A stretch of 64,000 nt of DNA, taken from NCBI RefSeq assembly GCF_003991875.1, contig NZ_CP031423.1, forward strand, positions 992,001-1,056,000, written 5' to 3'. Within the stretch, counting starts at the first letter, position 1; each line of letters begins with the position of its first letter. Below, in pieces: positions 30,456 through 39,877 of this stretch. The DNA is from Microbacterium lemovicicum (GTDB lineage Bacteria; Actinomycetota; Actinomycetes; Actinomycetales; Microbacteriaceae). Under the pieces are notes generated by a model. It had not been told where the DNA came from. It saw only the letters and a program-made list of their open reading frames with translations, and made no database searches. The translations under genes were made by a program, and so were the position numbers.

Positions 30456-31571
30456 TCACGCCAGGACGTCGGCGAGGGATGCCGCATCCAGGCCGTGGGC
30501 GGTCGCCACGCCCTCGTTCACCACGCGCCCGGCGTGCGTGTTCAAGCCCTCCGCCAGCGCGGCGTCAGCGCGCAGCGCGTCGCGCCAGCCCCGCCCGGCG
30601 ATCTGTCGTACGTAGGGGAGCGTCGCGTTGGTCAGCGCCGAGGTCGAGGTGTTCGGCACGGCTCCGGGCATGTTCGCGACGCAGTAGAACACCGTGTCGT
30701 GCACCGCGAAGGTCGGGTCGGCGTGCGTGGTCGGGTGGGTGTCCTCGAAGCAGCCGCCCTGGTCGACGGCGATGTCGACGAGCACGCTGCCCGGACGCAT
30801 GCGCGAGACCATCTCGTTCGTCACCAGCTTGGGCGCCTTCGCGCCCGGGATCAGCACGGAGCCCACGACGAGGTCGGAGTCGACGACAGCGCGGTCGAGG
30901 TCCAGCGGGTTGGACGCCGCGGTCTTGATGCGCCCCTGGAAGTGGTCGTCGAGGAAGCGCAGGCGCGGCACGTTGGTGTCGAACACCGTGACGTCGGCGC
31001 CCAGGCCGACGGCGATGTAGGCGGCGTTCGCGCCGGCCACCCCTCCGCCGATGATCGTCACCCGGGACGGCCGCGTACCCGGCACACCCGACATCAGCAG
31101 ACCGCGTCCCCCCTCCGACCGCAGGAGCGTGTGGGCGCCGACCGTCGGGGCGAGGCGGCCCGCGACCTCGCTCATCGGCGCGAGCAGGGGAAGGATGCGA
31201 CCGGGCAGCTGCACCGTCTCGTAGGCGATCGCGGTCACCCGGTCGGAGACGAGCTGATCGGTGAGCGGGCGGTCGGCCGCCAGATGCAGATAGGTGAAGA
31301 GCACCAGGTCGTCGCGGAAGTACCCGTACTCGCTCGGGATCGGCTCCTTGACCTTCAGCAGCAGCTCGGCGCGCGCCCAGACCTCCGCGGCGTCCTCGAC
31401 GAGGGTCGCGCCGGCGTGGGCGTACTCCTCGTCGGTCATGGAGGAGCCGGTGCCGGCGCCGGACTGCACGATCACCTCATGCCCGGCCAGCACGAGGTCG
31501 TGCACACCGGCGGGTGTGAGCGCGACGCGGTACTCGTTGTTCTTGACTTCAGCGGGGACGGAGATCCTCAT
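30456..31571 (-). CDS. ald: Alanine dehydrogenase
   Basis: It interconverts L-alanine and pyruvate plus ammonia with NAD. The N-terminal MRISVPAEVKNNEYRVALTPAG is the family start, the nucleotide fold reads VTIIGGGVAGANAAYIAVGLGADVTVFD, and the active-site histidine lies in LHLAADRPLT. It has 371 residues, exactly the usual length. The first glycine-rich motif is GGGVAG where GAGVAG is more common, a mild change. It follows the asparaginase gene on the same strand after 33 bases, likely one operon. The permease faces it from the other side. Confidence 0.95.
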   Translation of the reverse strand: MRISVPAEVKNNEYRVALTPAGVHDLVLAGHEVIVQSGAGTGSSMTDEEYAHAGATLVEDAAEVWARAELLLKVKEPIPSEYGYFRDDLVLFTYLHLAADRPLTDQLVSDRVTAIAYETVQLPGRILPLLAPMSEVAGRLAPTVGAHTLLRSEGGRGLLMSGVPGTRPSRVTIIGGGVAGANAAYIAVGLGADVTVFDTNVPRLRFLDDHFQGRIKTAASNPLDLDRAVVDSDLVVGSVLIPGAKAPKLVTNEMVSRMRPGSVLVDIAVDQGGCFEDTHPTTHADPTFAVHDTVFYCVANMPGAVPNTSTSALTNATLPYVRQIAGRGWRDALRADAALAEGLNTHAGRVVNEGVATAHGLDAASLADVLA

Positions 31572-31604
31572 CGATCGTCCTTTCCGCTCCTCGTGGGAGC
31601 GTCT

Positions 31605-32594
31605 CTAGAAGACGGGGCGGATCGCCCCGACGGTGGTGCCGCCGCCCGACACGGACAGGGACAGCGCGGCCATCGTGTCATCGACGGCGGAGGTCTGCAG
31701 GGCGCCGGCGCGCTCGAGGAGGCGCAGTGCGACCGCGGTCGCCGCACGGCCGCTGCCGTCGAGCATCTTCAGCGCGACGGTGGTGCCGTCGGGTGCCGTC
31801 ATGACCATCACGCCTTCGGCGCCGCCCTTGGCGAAGACGCCGAGCCGCTCGATGACGATGGTGTCGTCCATGCCCGGTCCGTCGATGGCCCAGGGGTTCT
31901 CGCGGACGGCGCGCACGAGCGCACCGGCGTTGCGGTGCAGGGCGAACGGCGACGTCTCGGACGACGTGGCCACGCGGTGCACAGCCCGGGCGAGGCCGAT
32001 GAGGGTGATCGCGAAGATCGGCGCGCCGCAGCCGTCGACCGCGGTCGCGGCCACGCGCTCGCCGGTCAGTCGTTCGACGACCTCGCGGATGTGCACCTGG
32101 AGCGGATGCTTCGGGTCGAGGTATCCCTCGACGTCCCACCCGTTCGTGGTGCAGGTGAGCAGCATCGCGGCATGCTTGCCCGAGCAGTTCATACGGATGC
32201 GGGCGGGGGAGCCGAGCTCGCGCACGAGCTCGTCGCGCGCCGAGCGATCCTCCGGCCACGCCGCCGGGCAGGCCAGCGCGTCCTCGTCGAGGCCCGCCTG
32301 CTCGAGGATGGCGCGTGCGACGGCCACGTGACGGTCGGTGCCGGTGTGGCTGGCCGTCGAGAGTGCGAGCTTCTCGCCCTCCAGGGAGGCGCCCGCCGTG
32401 AGGAAGGCGAGGGCTTGCAGGGGCTTGAGGCTGGAGCGGGGGAGGATCAGGGCATCCGCCTCGCCGAGCGTGGTGGCGACCGTGCCGTCGGGCGCGAGCA
32501 CGACCGCTGCGCCGGCGTGGCGCGACTCGATGAACCCGCTCCGTTCGACGACGGCGAGTTCCACGGCTCCGGCGACGGGGAAGGTGTGCGGCAC
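31605..32594 (-). CDS. Asparaginase, cysteine-lysine type (AnsA/asparaginase II family)
   Basis: This family, typified by rhizobial ReAV and common in actinobacteria, hydrolyses L-asparagine to aspartate and ammonia, and is unrelated to the bacterial drug asparaginases. Visible motifs are RSSLKPLQALA, STASHTGTDRHV, MNCSGKHAAML with the key cysteine and lysine, and VDGCGAPIFA. It has 329 residues. The GTG start sits seven bases from the -10 TAGGCT, so it is probably leaderless. It lies upstream of ald, together suggesting nitrogen or carbon gain from amino acids. Confidence 0.85.
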   Translation of the reverse strand: MPHTFPVAGAVELAVVERSGFIESRHAGAAVVLAPDGTVATTLGEADALILPRSSLKPLQALAFLTAGASLEGEKLALSTASHTGTDRHVAVARAILEQAGLDEDALACPAAWPEDRSARDELVRELGSPARIRMNCSGKHAAMLLTCTTNGWDVEGYLDPKHPLQVHIREVVERLTGERVAATAVDGCGAPIFAITLIGLARAVHRVATSSETSPFALHRNAGALVRAVRENPWAIDGPGMDDTIVIERLGVFAKGGAEGVMVMTAPDGTTVALKMLDGSGRAATAVALRLLERAGALQTSAVDDTMAALSLSVSGGGTTVGAIRPVF

Positions 32595-32600
32595 CGGTCC

Positions 32601-32606
32601 AGCCTA
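32601..32606 (-). promoter_or_regulatory. -10 element for the asparaginase gene, leaderless
   Basis: TAGGCT on the minus strand with six bases between it and the GTG at 32594. Divergent from osmC. Confidence 0.5.
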
Positions 32607-32663
32607 CCGCCGGGCCGCCGCATCCCCCGGCCCTGCGCCCGCCGGCCGTGGAAGACTGGCGGC

Positions 32664-33140
32664 ATGAACGGCGAGCACCACTACGCACTCACGGCGACCT
32701 GGACGGGCAATCGCGGCGCCGGAACGACCGGCTACCGCGACTACGACCGCGGCATCACGGTGTCGGTCGCGGGCAAGCCCGATGTGCTCGCCTCAGCAGA
32801 CAAGCCCTTCCGCGGCGACCCGGCGCGCTGGAACCCCGAGGACATGCTCCTGGCTTCCCTCAGCGAGTGCCATCTGCTGTCGTACCTCTACGCGTGCGTG
32901 CAGGCGGGCGTCGTCGTCACCGCCTACGAGGACGCCGCGACGGGCGTCATGGTGGAGGACGGCCAGGGGTCCGGCCATTTCCGCGAAGTGGTGCTGCACC
33001 CCCGGGTCACGGTCTCCGATGCCGCGATGGTGGATGCTGCGACCGCCGCCCACGCGCGGGCGCATGCCACGTGCTTCATCGCCAACTCCGTCAACTTCCC
33101 GGTGCGCCACGAGCCCACCATCCTGATCGCCGGCGACTGA
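32664..33140 (+). CDS. OsmC-family peroxide reductase
   Basis: A 158-residue member of the OsmC/Ohr superfamily, which reduces organic hydroperoxides with two cysteines. The two are visible in SLSECHLLSYLYAC and HATCFIANSVNFPV. It looks like the third OsmC subgroup (YhfA/OsmC-like) rather than Ohr, which has a different start. GAAGACT just upstream of the ATG may be a poor -10. It is divergent from the asparaginase gene and converges on glpK. Confidence 0.85.
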   Translation: MNGEHHYALTATWTGNRGAGTTGYRDYDRGITVSVAGKPDVLASADKPFRGDPARWNPEDMLLASLSECHLLSYLYACVQAGVVVTAYEDAATGVMVEDGQGSGHFREVVLHPRVTVSDAAMVDAATAAHARAHATCFIANSVNFPVRHEPTILIAGD

Positions 33141-33151
33141 CGCACCAAACA

Positions 33152-33224
33152 CCGCGAGACTGCACCCGACCGGCGAGACCGAGGCGGAAAGCCTCAGTCT
33201 CGCCGTGCAGGTGCAGTCTCGCGG
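33152..33224. repeat. Palindromic element between convergent osmC and glpK (copy 2)
   Basis: The outer arms CCGCGAGACTGCACC (33152-33166) and GGTGCAGTCTCGCGG (33210-33224) are a perfect 15-base inverted repeat. Inside, CGGCGAGACCGAGGC (33171-33185) and GCCTCAGTCTCGCCG (33191-33205) pair with one G:U-type mismatch around the loop GGAAA. The inner arms also contain GAGAC/GTCTC, so the element is itself internally repeated. It shares 23 bases exactly with the element at 9195. Confidence 0.85.
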
Positions 33225-33236
33225 CGGGGGGTGGGT

Positions 33237-34748
33237 TCAGACGACGTCCTCGTCCACCCAGTCCATCGACTTGGTGACGGCCTTCTTCCAGAGGCGCATC
33301 TGACGGTCGCGCTCCTCGGGGTCCATGTTCGGCTCCCAGCGCTTGTCCTCCTGCCAGTTCGCGCGCAGGTCGTCCAGGTTGTCCCAGAAGCCCACGGCCA
33401 GGCCTGCGGCGTACGCCGCGCCCAGAGCCGTGGTCTCCGCGACGACCGGGCGCACGACGGGCACACCCAGGATGTCGGCCTGGAACTGCATGAGCGCGTC
33501 GTTGGCGGTCATGCCGCCGTCGACCTTCAGCTCGGTCAGGTCGACGCCCGAGTCGGCGTTGACGGCGTCGAGCACCTCGCGCGACTGGAAGGCGGTCGCC
33601 TCCAGCGCGGCGCGGGCGATGTGGCCCTTGGTGACGTACCGGGTCATTCCGACGAGCGCACCGCGCGCATCCGGACGCCAGTAGGGCGCGAAGAGACCGG
33701 AGAACGCCGGCACGAAGTACACGCCGCCGTTGTCGTCGACGGACTTCGCGAGCGTCTCCACCTCGGGGGCCGAGGAGATGATGCCGAGCTGGTCGCGCAG
33801 CCACTGGATCAGCGATCCGGTCACGGCGATGGAGCCTTCCAGCGCGTAGTGAGCGGGGCCGTCGCCGAGCTTGTATCCGAGGGTGGTGAGCAGTCCGTTC
33901 TTCGAGCGGACGATCTCCTCGCCCGTCTGGAAGATGAGGAAGTTGCCCGTGCCGTAGGTGTTCTTGCTCTCGCCCGGGTCGTACGCGGCCTGGCCGAAGG
34001 TGGCGGCCTGCTGGTCGCCCAGGATGCCGGCGATCGGGGTCTCGCGCAGCAGCGACGAGGACTCGACGTTGCCGTAGACCTCGGAGGAGGAGCGGATCTC
34101 GGGCATCATCGACTTCGGGACGCCGAAGTCGGCGAGGATGTCGTCGCGCCACTGCAGGGTCTCGAGGTCCATGAACAGGGTGCGGCTGGCGTTGGTGACG
34201 TCGGTCGCGTGCACACCGCCGTCGATGCCGCCGGTGAGGTTCCACAGCACCCACGTGTCGGTGGTGCCGAAGATCAGGTCGCCGGCCTCGGCCTTCTCGC
34301 GGGCACCGTCGACGTTCTCGAGGATCCAGACGATCTTGGTGCCCGAGAAGTAGGTCGCCAGCGGAAGGCCGACGATGGTCTTGTAGCGCTCGGTGTCGCC
34401 GTCGGCGAGGCGGTCGACGATCGACTGCGTGCGGGTGTCCTGCCAGACGATGGCGTTGTAGACCGGCTTGCCGGTGTTCTTGTCCCACACCACCGCGGTC
34501 TCGCGCTGGTTGGTGATGCCGACGGCGGCGATGTCGTGGCGGGTGATGTCGGCGCGGCTGAGGGCCAGGCCGATCACCTCCTGGGTGTTGCGCCAGATCT
34601 CCAGCGGGTCGTGCTCGACCCAGCCCGCCTTCGGGAAGATCTGCTCGTGCTCCTTCTGCCCGACGGAGATGACGCTTCCCTTGCGGTCGAAGATCATCGC
34701 GCGCGTCGACGTGGTTCCCTGGTCGATGGCGAGAACGTAGTCAGCCAT
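33237..34748 (-). CDS. glpK: Glycerol kinase
   Basis: It phosphorylates glycerol to glycerol-3-phosphate. It is a FGGY-family sugar kinase: the N-terminal [36 protein letters not shown] and the C-terminal [24 protein letters not shown] are all present. It has 503 residues, normal. In Firmicutes the enzyme is activated by phosphorylation of a histidine by HPr; I did not find that residue with certainty here. The ATG follows AAGGAAGTCACCC. It is the last of glpD-glpF-glpK. Confidence 0.97.
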   Translation of the reverse strand: MADYVLAIDQGTTSTRAMIFDRKGSVISVGQKEHEQIFPKAGWVEHDPLEIWRNTQEVIGLALSRADITRHDIAAVGITNQRETAVVWDKNTGKPVYNAIVWQDTRTQSIVDRLADGDTERYKTIVGLPLATYFSGTKIVWILENVDGAREKAEAGDLIFGTTDTWVLWNLTGGIDGGVHATDVTNASRTLFMDLETLQWRDDILADFGVPKSMMPEIRSSSEVYGNVESSSLLRETPIAGILGDQQAATFGQAAYDPGESKNTYGTGNFLIFQTGEEIVRSKNGLLTTLGYKLGDGPAHYALEGSIAVTGSLIQWLRDQLGIISSAPEVETLAKSVDDNGGVYFVPAFSGLFAPYWRPDARGALVGMTRYVTKGHIARAALEATAFQSREVLDAVNADSGVDLTELKVDGGMTANDALMQFQADILGVPVVRPVVAETTALGAAYAAGLAVGFWDNLDDLRANWQEDKRWEPNMDPEERDRQMRLWKKAVTKSMDWVDEDVV

Positions 34749-34832
34749 GGGTGACTTCCTTGTCTTTGTGTTTTCTTGTGTTCGGTGAGGGAGGTGCGGG
34801 CGCCGCCGGGGCGGCGCCCGCGAGGAGGTGGA

Positions 34833-35588
34833 TCAGCTGCCGAGGCTCAGCAGCACGGGGGCGAGCAGGCCGGCCAGCACTCCGCCGATGAGGGGACCGA
34901 CGACGGGGACCCAGGAGTAGGACCAGTCGCTGGAGCCCTTGCCCTTGATGGGCAGCAGAGCGTGCGCGATGCGGGGACCGAGGTCACGAGCCGGGTTGAT
35001 GGCGTACCCCGTCGGACCACCGAGCGAGGCGCCGATGCCGACCACGAGGAGGGCGACGGGCACGGCCGACAGGCCGCCGATGCCTCCGGGGACGCCCACG
35101 TCGGCCACGCCGTAGTCGGCGAAGCCGAAGATCACGAAGACCAGCACGAAGGTCGCGATGATCTCGGTGGCGAGGTTCCAGCCGTAGGAGCGGATGGCGG
35201 GGCCGGTCGAGAAGACGCCCAGCTTGGAGGCTGCGTCGGGCTCGTCGTCGAAGTGCTGCTTGTACGAGACGTAGCAGAGCACCGCACCGATGATGGCACC
35301 GACCATCTGACCGAGGACGGCGACGCCGAACATCGGGAAGTCGATCGTGCCGCGCACGAGGAGGCCGATGGAGACGGCGGGGTTCAGCTGAGCGCCCGAG
35401 TAGGCCGAGGCGATGACACCGGCGAACACGGCGAGACCCCAGCCCCAGTTCACCATGAGGAACCCGCCGGCATTGCCCTTCGTCTTGGCGAGGGCGACGT
35501 TGGCGACGACACCGGTACCGAGCAGGATCAGCAGCCCGGTTCCGACGACTTCCGAGAGGAAGTACAGACCCAGATTCACTTCTTGCAT
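34833..35588 (-). CDS. glpF: Glycerol uptake facilitator (aquaglyceroporin)
   Basis: An MIP-family channel of 251 residues with six membrane helices. The two pore motifs are GAQLNPAVSIG and YAINPARDLGPR; the aspartate after the second NPAR marks the glycerol type rather than a water channel. The N-terminus FLSEVVGTGLLILLGTGVVANV is also typical. The gene lies between glpD and glpK on the same strand, with a 116-base gap towards glpD and an 84-base gap towards glpK. Confidence 0.95.
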   Translation of the reverse strand: MQEVNLGLYFLSEVVGTGLLILLGTGVVANVALAKTKGNAGGFLMVNWGWGLAVFAGVIASAYSGAQLNPAVSIGLLVRGTIDFPMFGVAVLGQMVGAIIGAVLCYVSYKQHFDDEPDAASKLGVFSTGPAIRSYGWNLATEIIATFVLVFVIFGFADYGVADVGVPGGIGGLSAVPVALLVVGIGASLGGPTGYAINPARDLGPRIAHALLPIKGKGSSDWSYSWVPVVGPLIGGVLAGLLAPVLLSLGS

Positions 35589-35704
35589 GTCGACAATGAC
35601 CTTTCAGGTGTGTGTCCGCGTTCGCATCGTTGCACGGCCGCGGGCCGCCGGTTGAGGCTGACGCTACTCCCCGCGACGCGGTCGTCGCGGAGAGGAACGC
35701 CGCT

Positions 35705-37423
35705 TCAGGATCGTGTCGCGCTGACCTCTTCGAGCTCGACGAGGTGCATGGTGCGCAGCTGGTCGGTGGCGTCCGCGATCTCCGCGTCGCGACGCGCCTC
35801 GTCCCAGCCCAGGGGCTCGGCGACCGCGTCGGCGACCTCGCGCAGCGTGCGGGCGCTCATGCCGCCGACGAACGCGATCGAGGTGCGCCGCAGCAGCACG
35901 TCCATGAGGTGGACGACCTGCTCGGTGCGGGCGAGGTGCGCCAGCTCCTCGCGGTAGTAGCCGTCGGTGGCGGGCAGCGGCTCGGCTCCGGCGGGGATGA
36001 CCTCGAGGACCTCGGTCGCGCGGGTGCCGTAGCGCGTCAGCATCCGCTCGACGAGCTCGCGCGAGTGGCCGGCGCTGTGCGCGCGGACCCACGTGCCGCG
36101 GGCGGCGGGCGTCTGCGGGTAGTCCTTGCCGCCGCCGATCGGCCGACCGGCGGTGCTGATGCGGTGGGGGCGGCCCAGCGTCGCGAGCGTGCGTGTGCTC
36201 AGGTGCTCGGCGAGCGCCCGGAAGGTCGTCCACTTGCCGCCGACCAGGCTGAGGACGGGCGTGCCCTCGTGCGTGTCGTCGACGATCCGGTAGTCCCGCG
36301 AGACGAAGCCGGGAGCGGTGTCGTCGTGGTGGGGCAGGGGACGGATGCCGGAGAACGTGTAGACGATCTGCGAGCGGTCCACCGTGATGTCGGGGTAGAC
36401 CTCCTTGACGAGGTCGAAGAAGTAGTCGATCTCGTCCTCGGTGATGACCGCGGGCTTGCTCGGGTCGGCGTCGATGTCGGTGGTGCCGACGAGCACGCGT
36501 CCCTTCAGCGGGAAGATGAGCACGATGCGGCCGTCGGAGTTCTCGAAGAAGATCTCACGGCCCTTCGTGGCGGTGAGCAGCTCGTCGTTGTCGAGGACGA
36601 TGTGCGAGCCCTTGGTGCCGCCCATGAAGCGCGTCTGCATGCCCATGGCGCCGTTGGTCAGATCGGTCCAGGGGCCGCTAGCGTTCACGACGACCTTCGC
36701 GCGCACCGAGAACTCGTCGCCGGTGAGCTCGTCACGCAGCTGGACGGAGCCGTGCTGCATGCCGACGGCCGAGACGTAGTTGACGGCCGAGGCGCGGGGC
36801 CCGCCGGCGACAAGGCCGTCGTGCATGACGTCGAGCGCGAGGCGCTCGGGGTCCCACATCGAGGCGTCGTAGTACGTCGCGGTGTACTTCAGGTCGGGGT
36901 TGAGCCGGGGGAGGGCCGCCAGCGACTTCTTGCGTCCGTGGAACTTGTGACGGGGGACCGTGCCGCCGCCGCGCGAGAAGGTGTCGTAGATGACCAGGCC
37001 GATCTTGATCAGCAGGGCACCGCGCTCGCTGGGCTTGCCGCGCCCGTGCGTGATGAGCAGCCGGAAGGGCGCCGACAGGATGCCGGAGAACGTCTTGAAG
37101 ATCGGGATCGTCGTCTCGAGCGGCCGCACGTAGTGAGGGGCGGTCTGCAGCAGCGCGTTGCGCTCGGTCACCGCCTCCTGGACGAGACGGAACTCGCCGT
37201 TCTCGAGGTAGCGGATGCCGCCGTGCACCATGTGGCTCGACGCCGACGACGCACCGGAGACGAAGTCGCCCTTCTCGACGAGGGCGACGTCCACCCCCTG
37301 GAGCGCGAGGTCGCGGAAGGTGGCCAGGCCGTTGATGCCGCCGCCGATGATGAGGACGTCGACGTCCCCTCGGTCGCGGAGGGTCTGCACGTCGGGCCGG
37401 ATGGAGGAGGAAGTCGTCGTCAT
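35705..37423 (-). CDS. glpD: Aerobic glycerol-3-phosphate dehydrogenase
   Basis: An FAD enzyme at the membrane surface that oxidises glycerol-3-phosphate to dihydroxyacetone phosphate and passes electrons to quinone. The FAD motif is VLIIGGGINGLATFRDLALQGVDVALVEKGDF, followed by SSASSHMVHGGIRYLE, and VNASGPWTD, LVGTTDIDAD and LVGGKWTTFR further on. I chose ATG at 37423 with AAAGG upstream, giving 572 residues; a longer frame to 37492 adds an unrelated tail that runs into the regulatory region. It is divergent from the SorC-type regulator. Confidence 0.95.
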   Translation of the reverse strand: MTTTSSSIRPDVQTLRDRGDVDVLIIGGGINGLATFRDLALQGVDVALVEKGDFVSGASSASSHMVHGGIRYLENGEFRLVQEAVTERNALLQTAPHYVRPLETTIPIFKTFSGILSAPFRLLITHGRGKPSERGALLIKIGLVIYDTFSRGGGTVPRHKFHGRKKSLAALPRLNPDLKYTATYYDASMWDPERLALDVMHDGLVAGGPRASAVNYVSAVGMQHGSVQLRDELTGDEFSVRAKVVVNASGPWTDLTNGAMGMQTRFMGGTKGSHIVLDNDELLTATKGREIFFENSDGRIVLIFPLKGRVLVGTTDIDADPSKPAVITEDEIDYFFDLVKEVYPDITVDRSQIVYTFSGIRPLPHHDDTAPGFVSRDYRIVDDTHEGTPVLSLVGGKWTTFRALAEHLSTRTLATLGRPHRISTAGRPIGGGKDYPQTPAARGTWVRAHSAGHSRELVERMLTRYGTRATEVLEVIPAGAEPLPATDGYYREELAHLARTEQVVHLMDVLLRRTSIAFVGGMSARTLREVADAVAEPLGWDEARRDAEIADATDQLRTMHLVELEEVSATRS

Positions 37424-37487
37424 TGCGCTGCCTTTCTGTGAAGCTCTCTCCACACTCGTCCTGTGTTGAACGGAGTTGCAAGCCCTT

Positions 37488-37501
37488 TGCACAAACGTGC
37501 A
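37488..37501. promoter_or_regulatory. Candidate operator between glpD and its regulator
   Basis: TGCAC-AAAC-GTGCA is a perfect interrupted palindrome in the 109-base region between the divergent glpD and regulator starts. A TTGCAA palindrome sits at 37476-37481 just beside it. It is the natural binding site candidate for the regulator. Confidence 0.5.
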
Positions 37502-37532
37502 GACTGCAGTATCGACGGAGGAGGTGACGACG

Positions 37533-38501
37533 GTGCCGACCGCTTCGACGCGTGCGCAGGACGCCCTGCGCGCCGCCCAGCTCTACTACCTCCAGGACCT
37601 CACCATGGAGGCCATCGCGCGCGAGATGAAGATGTCGCGCTCGTCCGTCTCGCGCCTCCTCGCCTCTGCGCGCGACACGGGTCTGGTGACCATCTCGATC
37701 CACTCCCCGCAGGATGCCCGCAGTCAGGTGGAGAGCCGCATCGCGCGTCGATTCGGGGTGACGGCGCGGGTCGTGCCGACGCCGTTCCGCATCAGCGAGG
37801 CCGAGCGGCTCGAGCGCACGGCGCTGTCGGCCGCCCGCCTGCTCGCCGAGCGCGTCGAGTCGTCGATGACGATGGGCATCGCGTGGGGCTCGACGCTGTC
37901 GGCGGTCGCGCGGCACCTGCCGTCCAAGCGCACGCACGACGCGCGCGTCGTGCAGATGAACGGCGCGGCCAACGTCCGCACCTCGGGCATCACCTACGCG
38001 GGTGAGATCCTCGCCCGCTTCGGTGCGGCGTGGTCGGCACCCGTGCACCCCTTCCCGGTGCCGGCGCTCTTCGACGATCCGCTCACGAAGCAGGCGATGT
38101 GGCGCGAGCGCTCCGTGCGGGCGGTGCTGGAGATCCAGGAGCGCGTCAACATCTTCGTGTTCGGCCTCGGGTCGCCCGACGCCGACGTGCCCAGCCACGT
38201 CTATTCGGGCGACTACTTCGACGAGGCCGATCAGCGCTCCATCGAGCGCAACGGCGTCGTCGGCGACTGCGCCACGGTGTTCTACCGGGCGGACGGCTCA
38301 TCCGACGGCATCGACCTCAACGAGCGCTCCAGCGGCCCCGATCTGGAAGCGGTGCGCCGCATCCCCACCCGCTTCTGCATCGTGTCGAGCCTCTCGAAGC
38401 TCGACAGTCTGCGCGGTGCGCTCGCCGCCGGCCTCATCACCGACCTCGTGGTCGAGGAGTCCCTCGCCCGGCGGCTCCTGGAGGTCACCGCCGGGCGGTG
38501 A
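37533..38501 (+). CDS. SorC/DeoR-type sugar-binding transcriptional regulator
   Basis: The N-terminal helix-turn-helix (AAQLYYLQDLTMEAIAREMKMSRSSVSRLLASARDTGLV) is followed by the SorC sugar-phosphate-binding domain: VTISIHSP, GIAWGSTLSAVA, the long middle part and FCIVSSLSKLDSLRGALAAGLITDLVVEE. These regulators bind phosphorylated sugars. GTG at 37533 is preceded by GGAGGAGG at eight bases, giving 322 residues; another GTG at 37524 overlaps that site. It lies between glpD (divergent) and dhaM (convergent, one base between stops), so it probably controls glycerol or dihydroxyacetone use, perhaps sensing a triose phosphate. Confidence 0.88.
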   Translation: MPTASTRAQDALRAAQLYYLQDLTMEAIAREMKMSRSSVSRLLASARDTGLVTISIHSPQDARSQVESRIARRFGVTARVVPTPFRISEAERLERTALSAARLLAERVESSMTMGIAWGSTLSAVARHLPSKRTHDARVVQMNGAANVRTSGITYAGEILARFGAAWSAPVHPFPVPALFDDPLTKQAMWRERSVRAVLEIQERVNIFVFGLGSPDADVPSHVYSGDYFDEADQRSIERNGVVGDCATVFYRADGSSDGIDLNERSSGPDLEAVRRIPTRFCIVSSLSKLDSLRGALAAGLITDLVVEESLARRLLEVTAGR

Positions 38502-38502
38502 G

Positions 38503-39240
38503 TCACATCTCGCCGAACCCGTCCTCGATCATCCCGCGCAGCTCGTCGAGGGCGGCGCGCGCCTCGCGTCCCGTCGCGGCCACCCGTACGGTGGCGCCGC
38601 GTCCGACGCCCATCGCCATGAGCGACAGCAGGCTGTTGGCCGCCACCGGCGCCATCTGCGACCCGAGGTCGGTGACGGTGACGCGCGCGTCGAATCGACC
38701 GGCCGCGCGTGCGAAGGACGCCGCCGGGCGCGCGTGCAGACCGGAGGGGTTGCGGATGACCGCCTCGAACGACAGCTCGGCGTCGTCGGCCGGCTGCTCG
38801 GCGGAGGCGGGGGCCGCGGCATCCGTCGTCTCCGGCTCCGGGATTCCCAGCTGCTGACGCTTCGCCGCCAGCGCGGTGTCAAGCTGCGCGACGATCGCGT
38901 CGAGGTCGGATCCGGATGCCGCACCCACGACCGCCGCGACGAGTCCCTCGACGAACGGCGCGGGGCTGAGACGCACCGTGATGTCGGGATCAACGAACTC
39001 CAGGGCGGTCTCGGCACTGAGGATGGCCGACCCGAGGTCCATCAGGACCAGGACGCCGTCGCCCGACGCGGCACGCTCGACCGCTTCGGCGATGGCCGCG
39101 GCATCGGTCCCCAGGGCACCGTCCGGGGTGCCGGCGGCGATCTCCACGAGCGGCGGGTCGTCTCCGCCCATCTGAAGGGCCAGCTCTCGGGCGGCTGCCG
39201 CGAGCGCGGGGCTGTGGGAGACCGCCACGATCCCGATCAC
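38503..39240 (-). CDS. dhaM: Dihydroxyacetone kinase phosphotransfer subunit, EIIA-HPr form
   Basis: DhaM carries phosphate from the PTS to DhaL-ADP. The N-terminal mannose-type EIIA domain (MIGIVAVSHSPALAAAARELA, phosphorylated His 9; LVLMDLGSAILSAETALE) is joined by an A/P/E linker (about 130-150) to an HPr domain (NPSGLHARPAASFARAA with its phosphorylated His; SLLSLMAMGVGRGATV). At 245 residues it lacks the enzyme-I-like third domain of E. coli DhaM. The GTG overlaps the dhaL stop. Confidence 0.93.
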   Translation of the reverse strand: MIGIVAVSHSPALAAAARELALQMGGDDPPLVEIAAGTPDGALGTDAAAIAEAVERAASGDGVLVLMDLGSAILSAETALEFVDPDITVRLSPAPFVEGLVAAVVGAASGSDLDAIVAQLDTALAAKRQQLGIPEPETTDAAAPASAEQPADDAELSFEAVIRNPSGLHARPAASFARAAGRFDARVTVTDLGSQMAPVAANSLLSLMAMGVGRGATVRVAATGREARAALDELRGMIEDGFGEM

Positions 39241-39869
39241 GACGCGGCCAGGGTGTCGCGGAGCGCCTCGAGGAGCAGGGTGGCCGACGCCGCACCGGGG
39301 TCGAGGTGTCCGGCGCTGCGCTCGCCGAGGTAGCTGGCCCGGCCCTTGCGCGCCACGAGCGGCACGGTCGCATCGCGCCCGGCGGCCGCGGCGGTCGCCG
39401 CCGCCTCCGCAGCGGATACCGCGTCTGCCCCGCCGGCGACGGCGTCGTCCCAGGCCTGAAGGGCCGGCGTGAAGGCGTCGATCATCGTCTTGTCGCCGGG
39501 CTCGGCCTTGCCGCGCTGGACGACGCCCTCCACCCCGGCGCGGAGCGCGGCCCCGAGCGTCGCCGCGTCGAGCGCGTCCTCCGCTCCGGCGGCGCCGCCC
39601 AGGCGCAGGAAGAACGTGCCGTACAGAGGACCGCTGGCGCCGCCCACCGTCGAGACGAGGGTCATGCCGATCGCCTTGCCGAGGTCGGCGGGCGTCGCGG
39701 CGCCGTCGAGCTTCGGAAGCACCGCGTGCATGCCCCGTGCCATGTTCGAGCCGTGATCGGCGTCGCCGATGGCCGAGTCCAGCTCGGTCAGCTCGGTCTG
39801 GTGCTCGTCGATGAGGGAGGCGAAGCGCGTGATCCAGGCGCGAAGGTCCGCGGTGGTGACATCGGTCAT
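39237..39869 (-). CDS. dhaL: Dihydroxyacetone kinase ADP-binding subunit
   Basis: DhaL holds ADP, which is re-phosphorylated in place by DhaM, and passes phosphate to dihydroxyacetone on DhaK. The metal-binding LDSAIGDADHGSNMARGM is intact, as are STVGGASGPLYGTFFLRLG, GDKTMIDAFTPALQAW and RKGRASYLGERSAGHLDPGA. It has 210 residues from ATG 39869; a GTG at 39881 that overlaps the dhaK stop would add four residues. Neither start has a strong ribosome binding site at good distance. Confidence 0.95.
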   Translation of the reverse strand: MTDVTTADLRAWITRFASLIDEHQTELTELDSAIGDADHGSNMARGMHAVLPKLDGAATPADLGKAIGMTLVSTVGGASGPLYGTFFLRLGGAAGAEDALDAATLGAALRAGVEGVVQRGKAEPGDKTMIDAFTPALQAWDDAVAGGADAVSAAEAAATAAAAGRDATVPLVARKGRASYLGERSAGHLDPGAASATLLLEALRDTLAAS

Positions 39870-39877
39870 CGCGGCCG

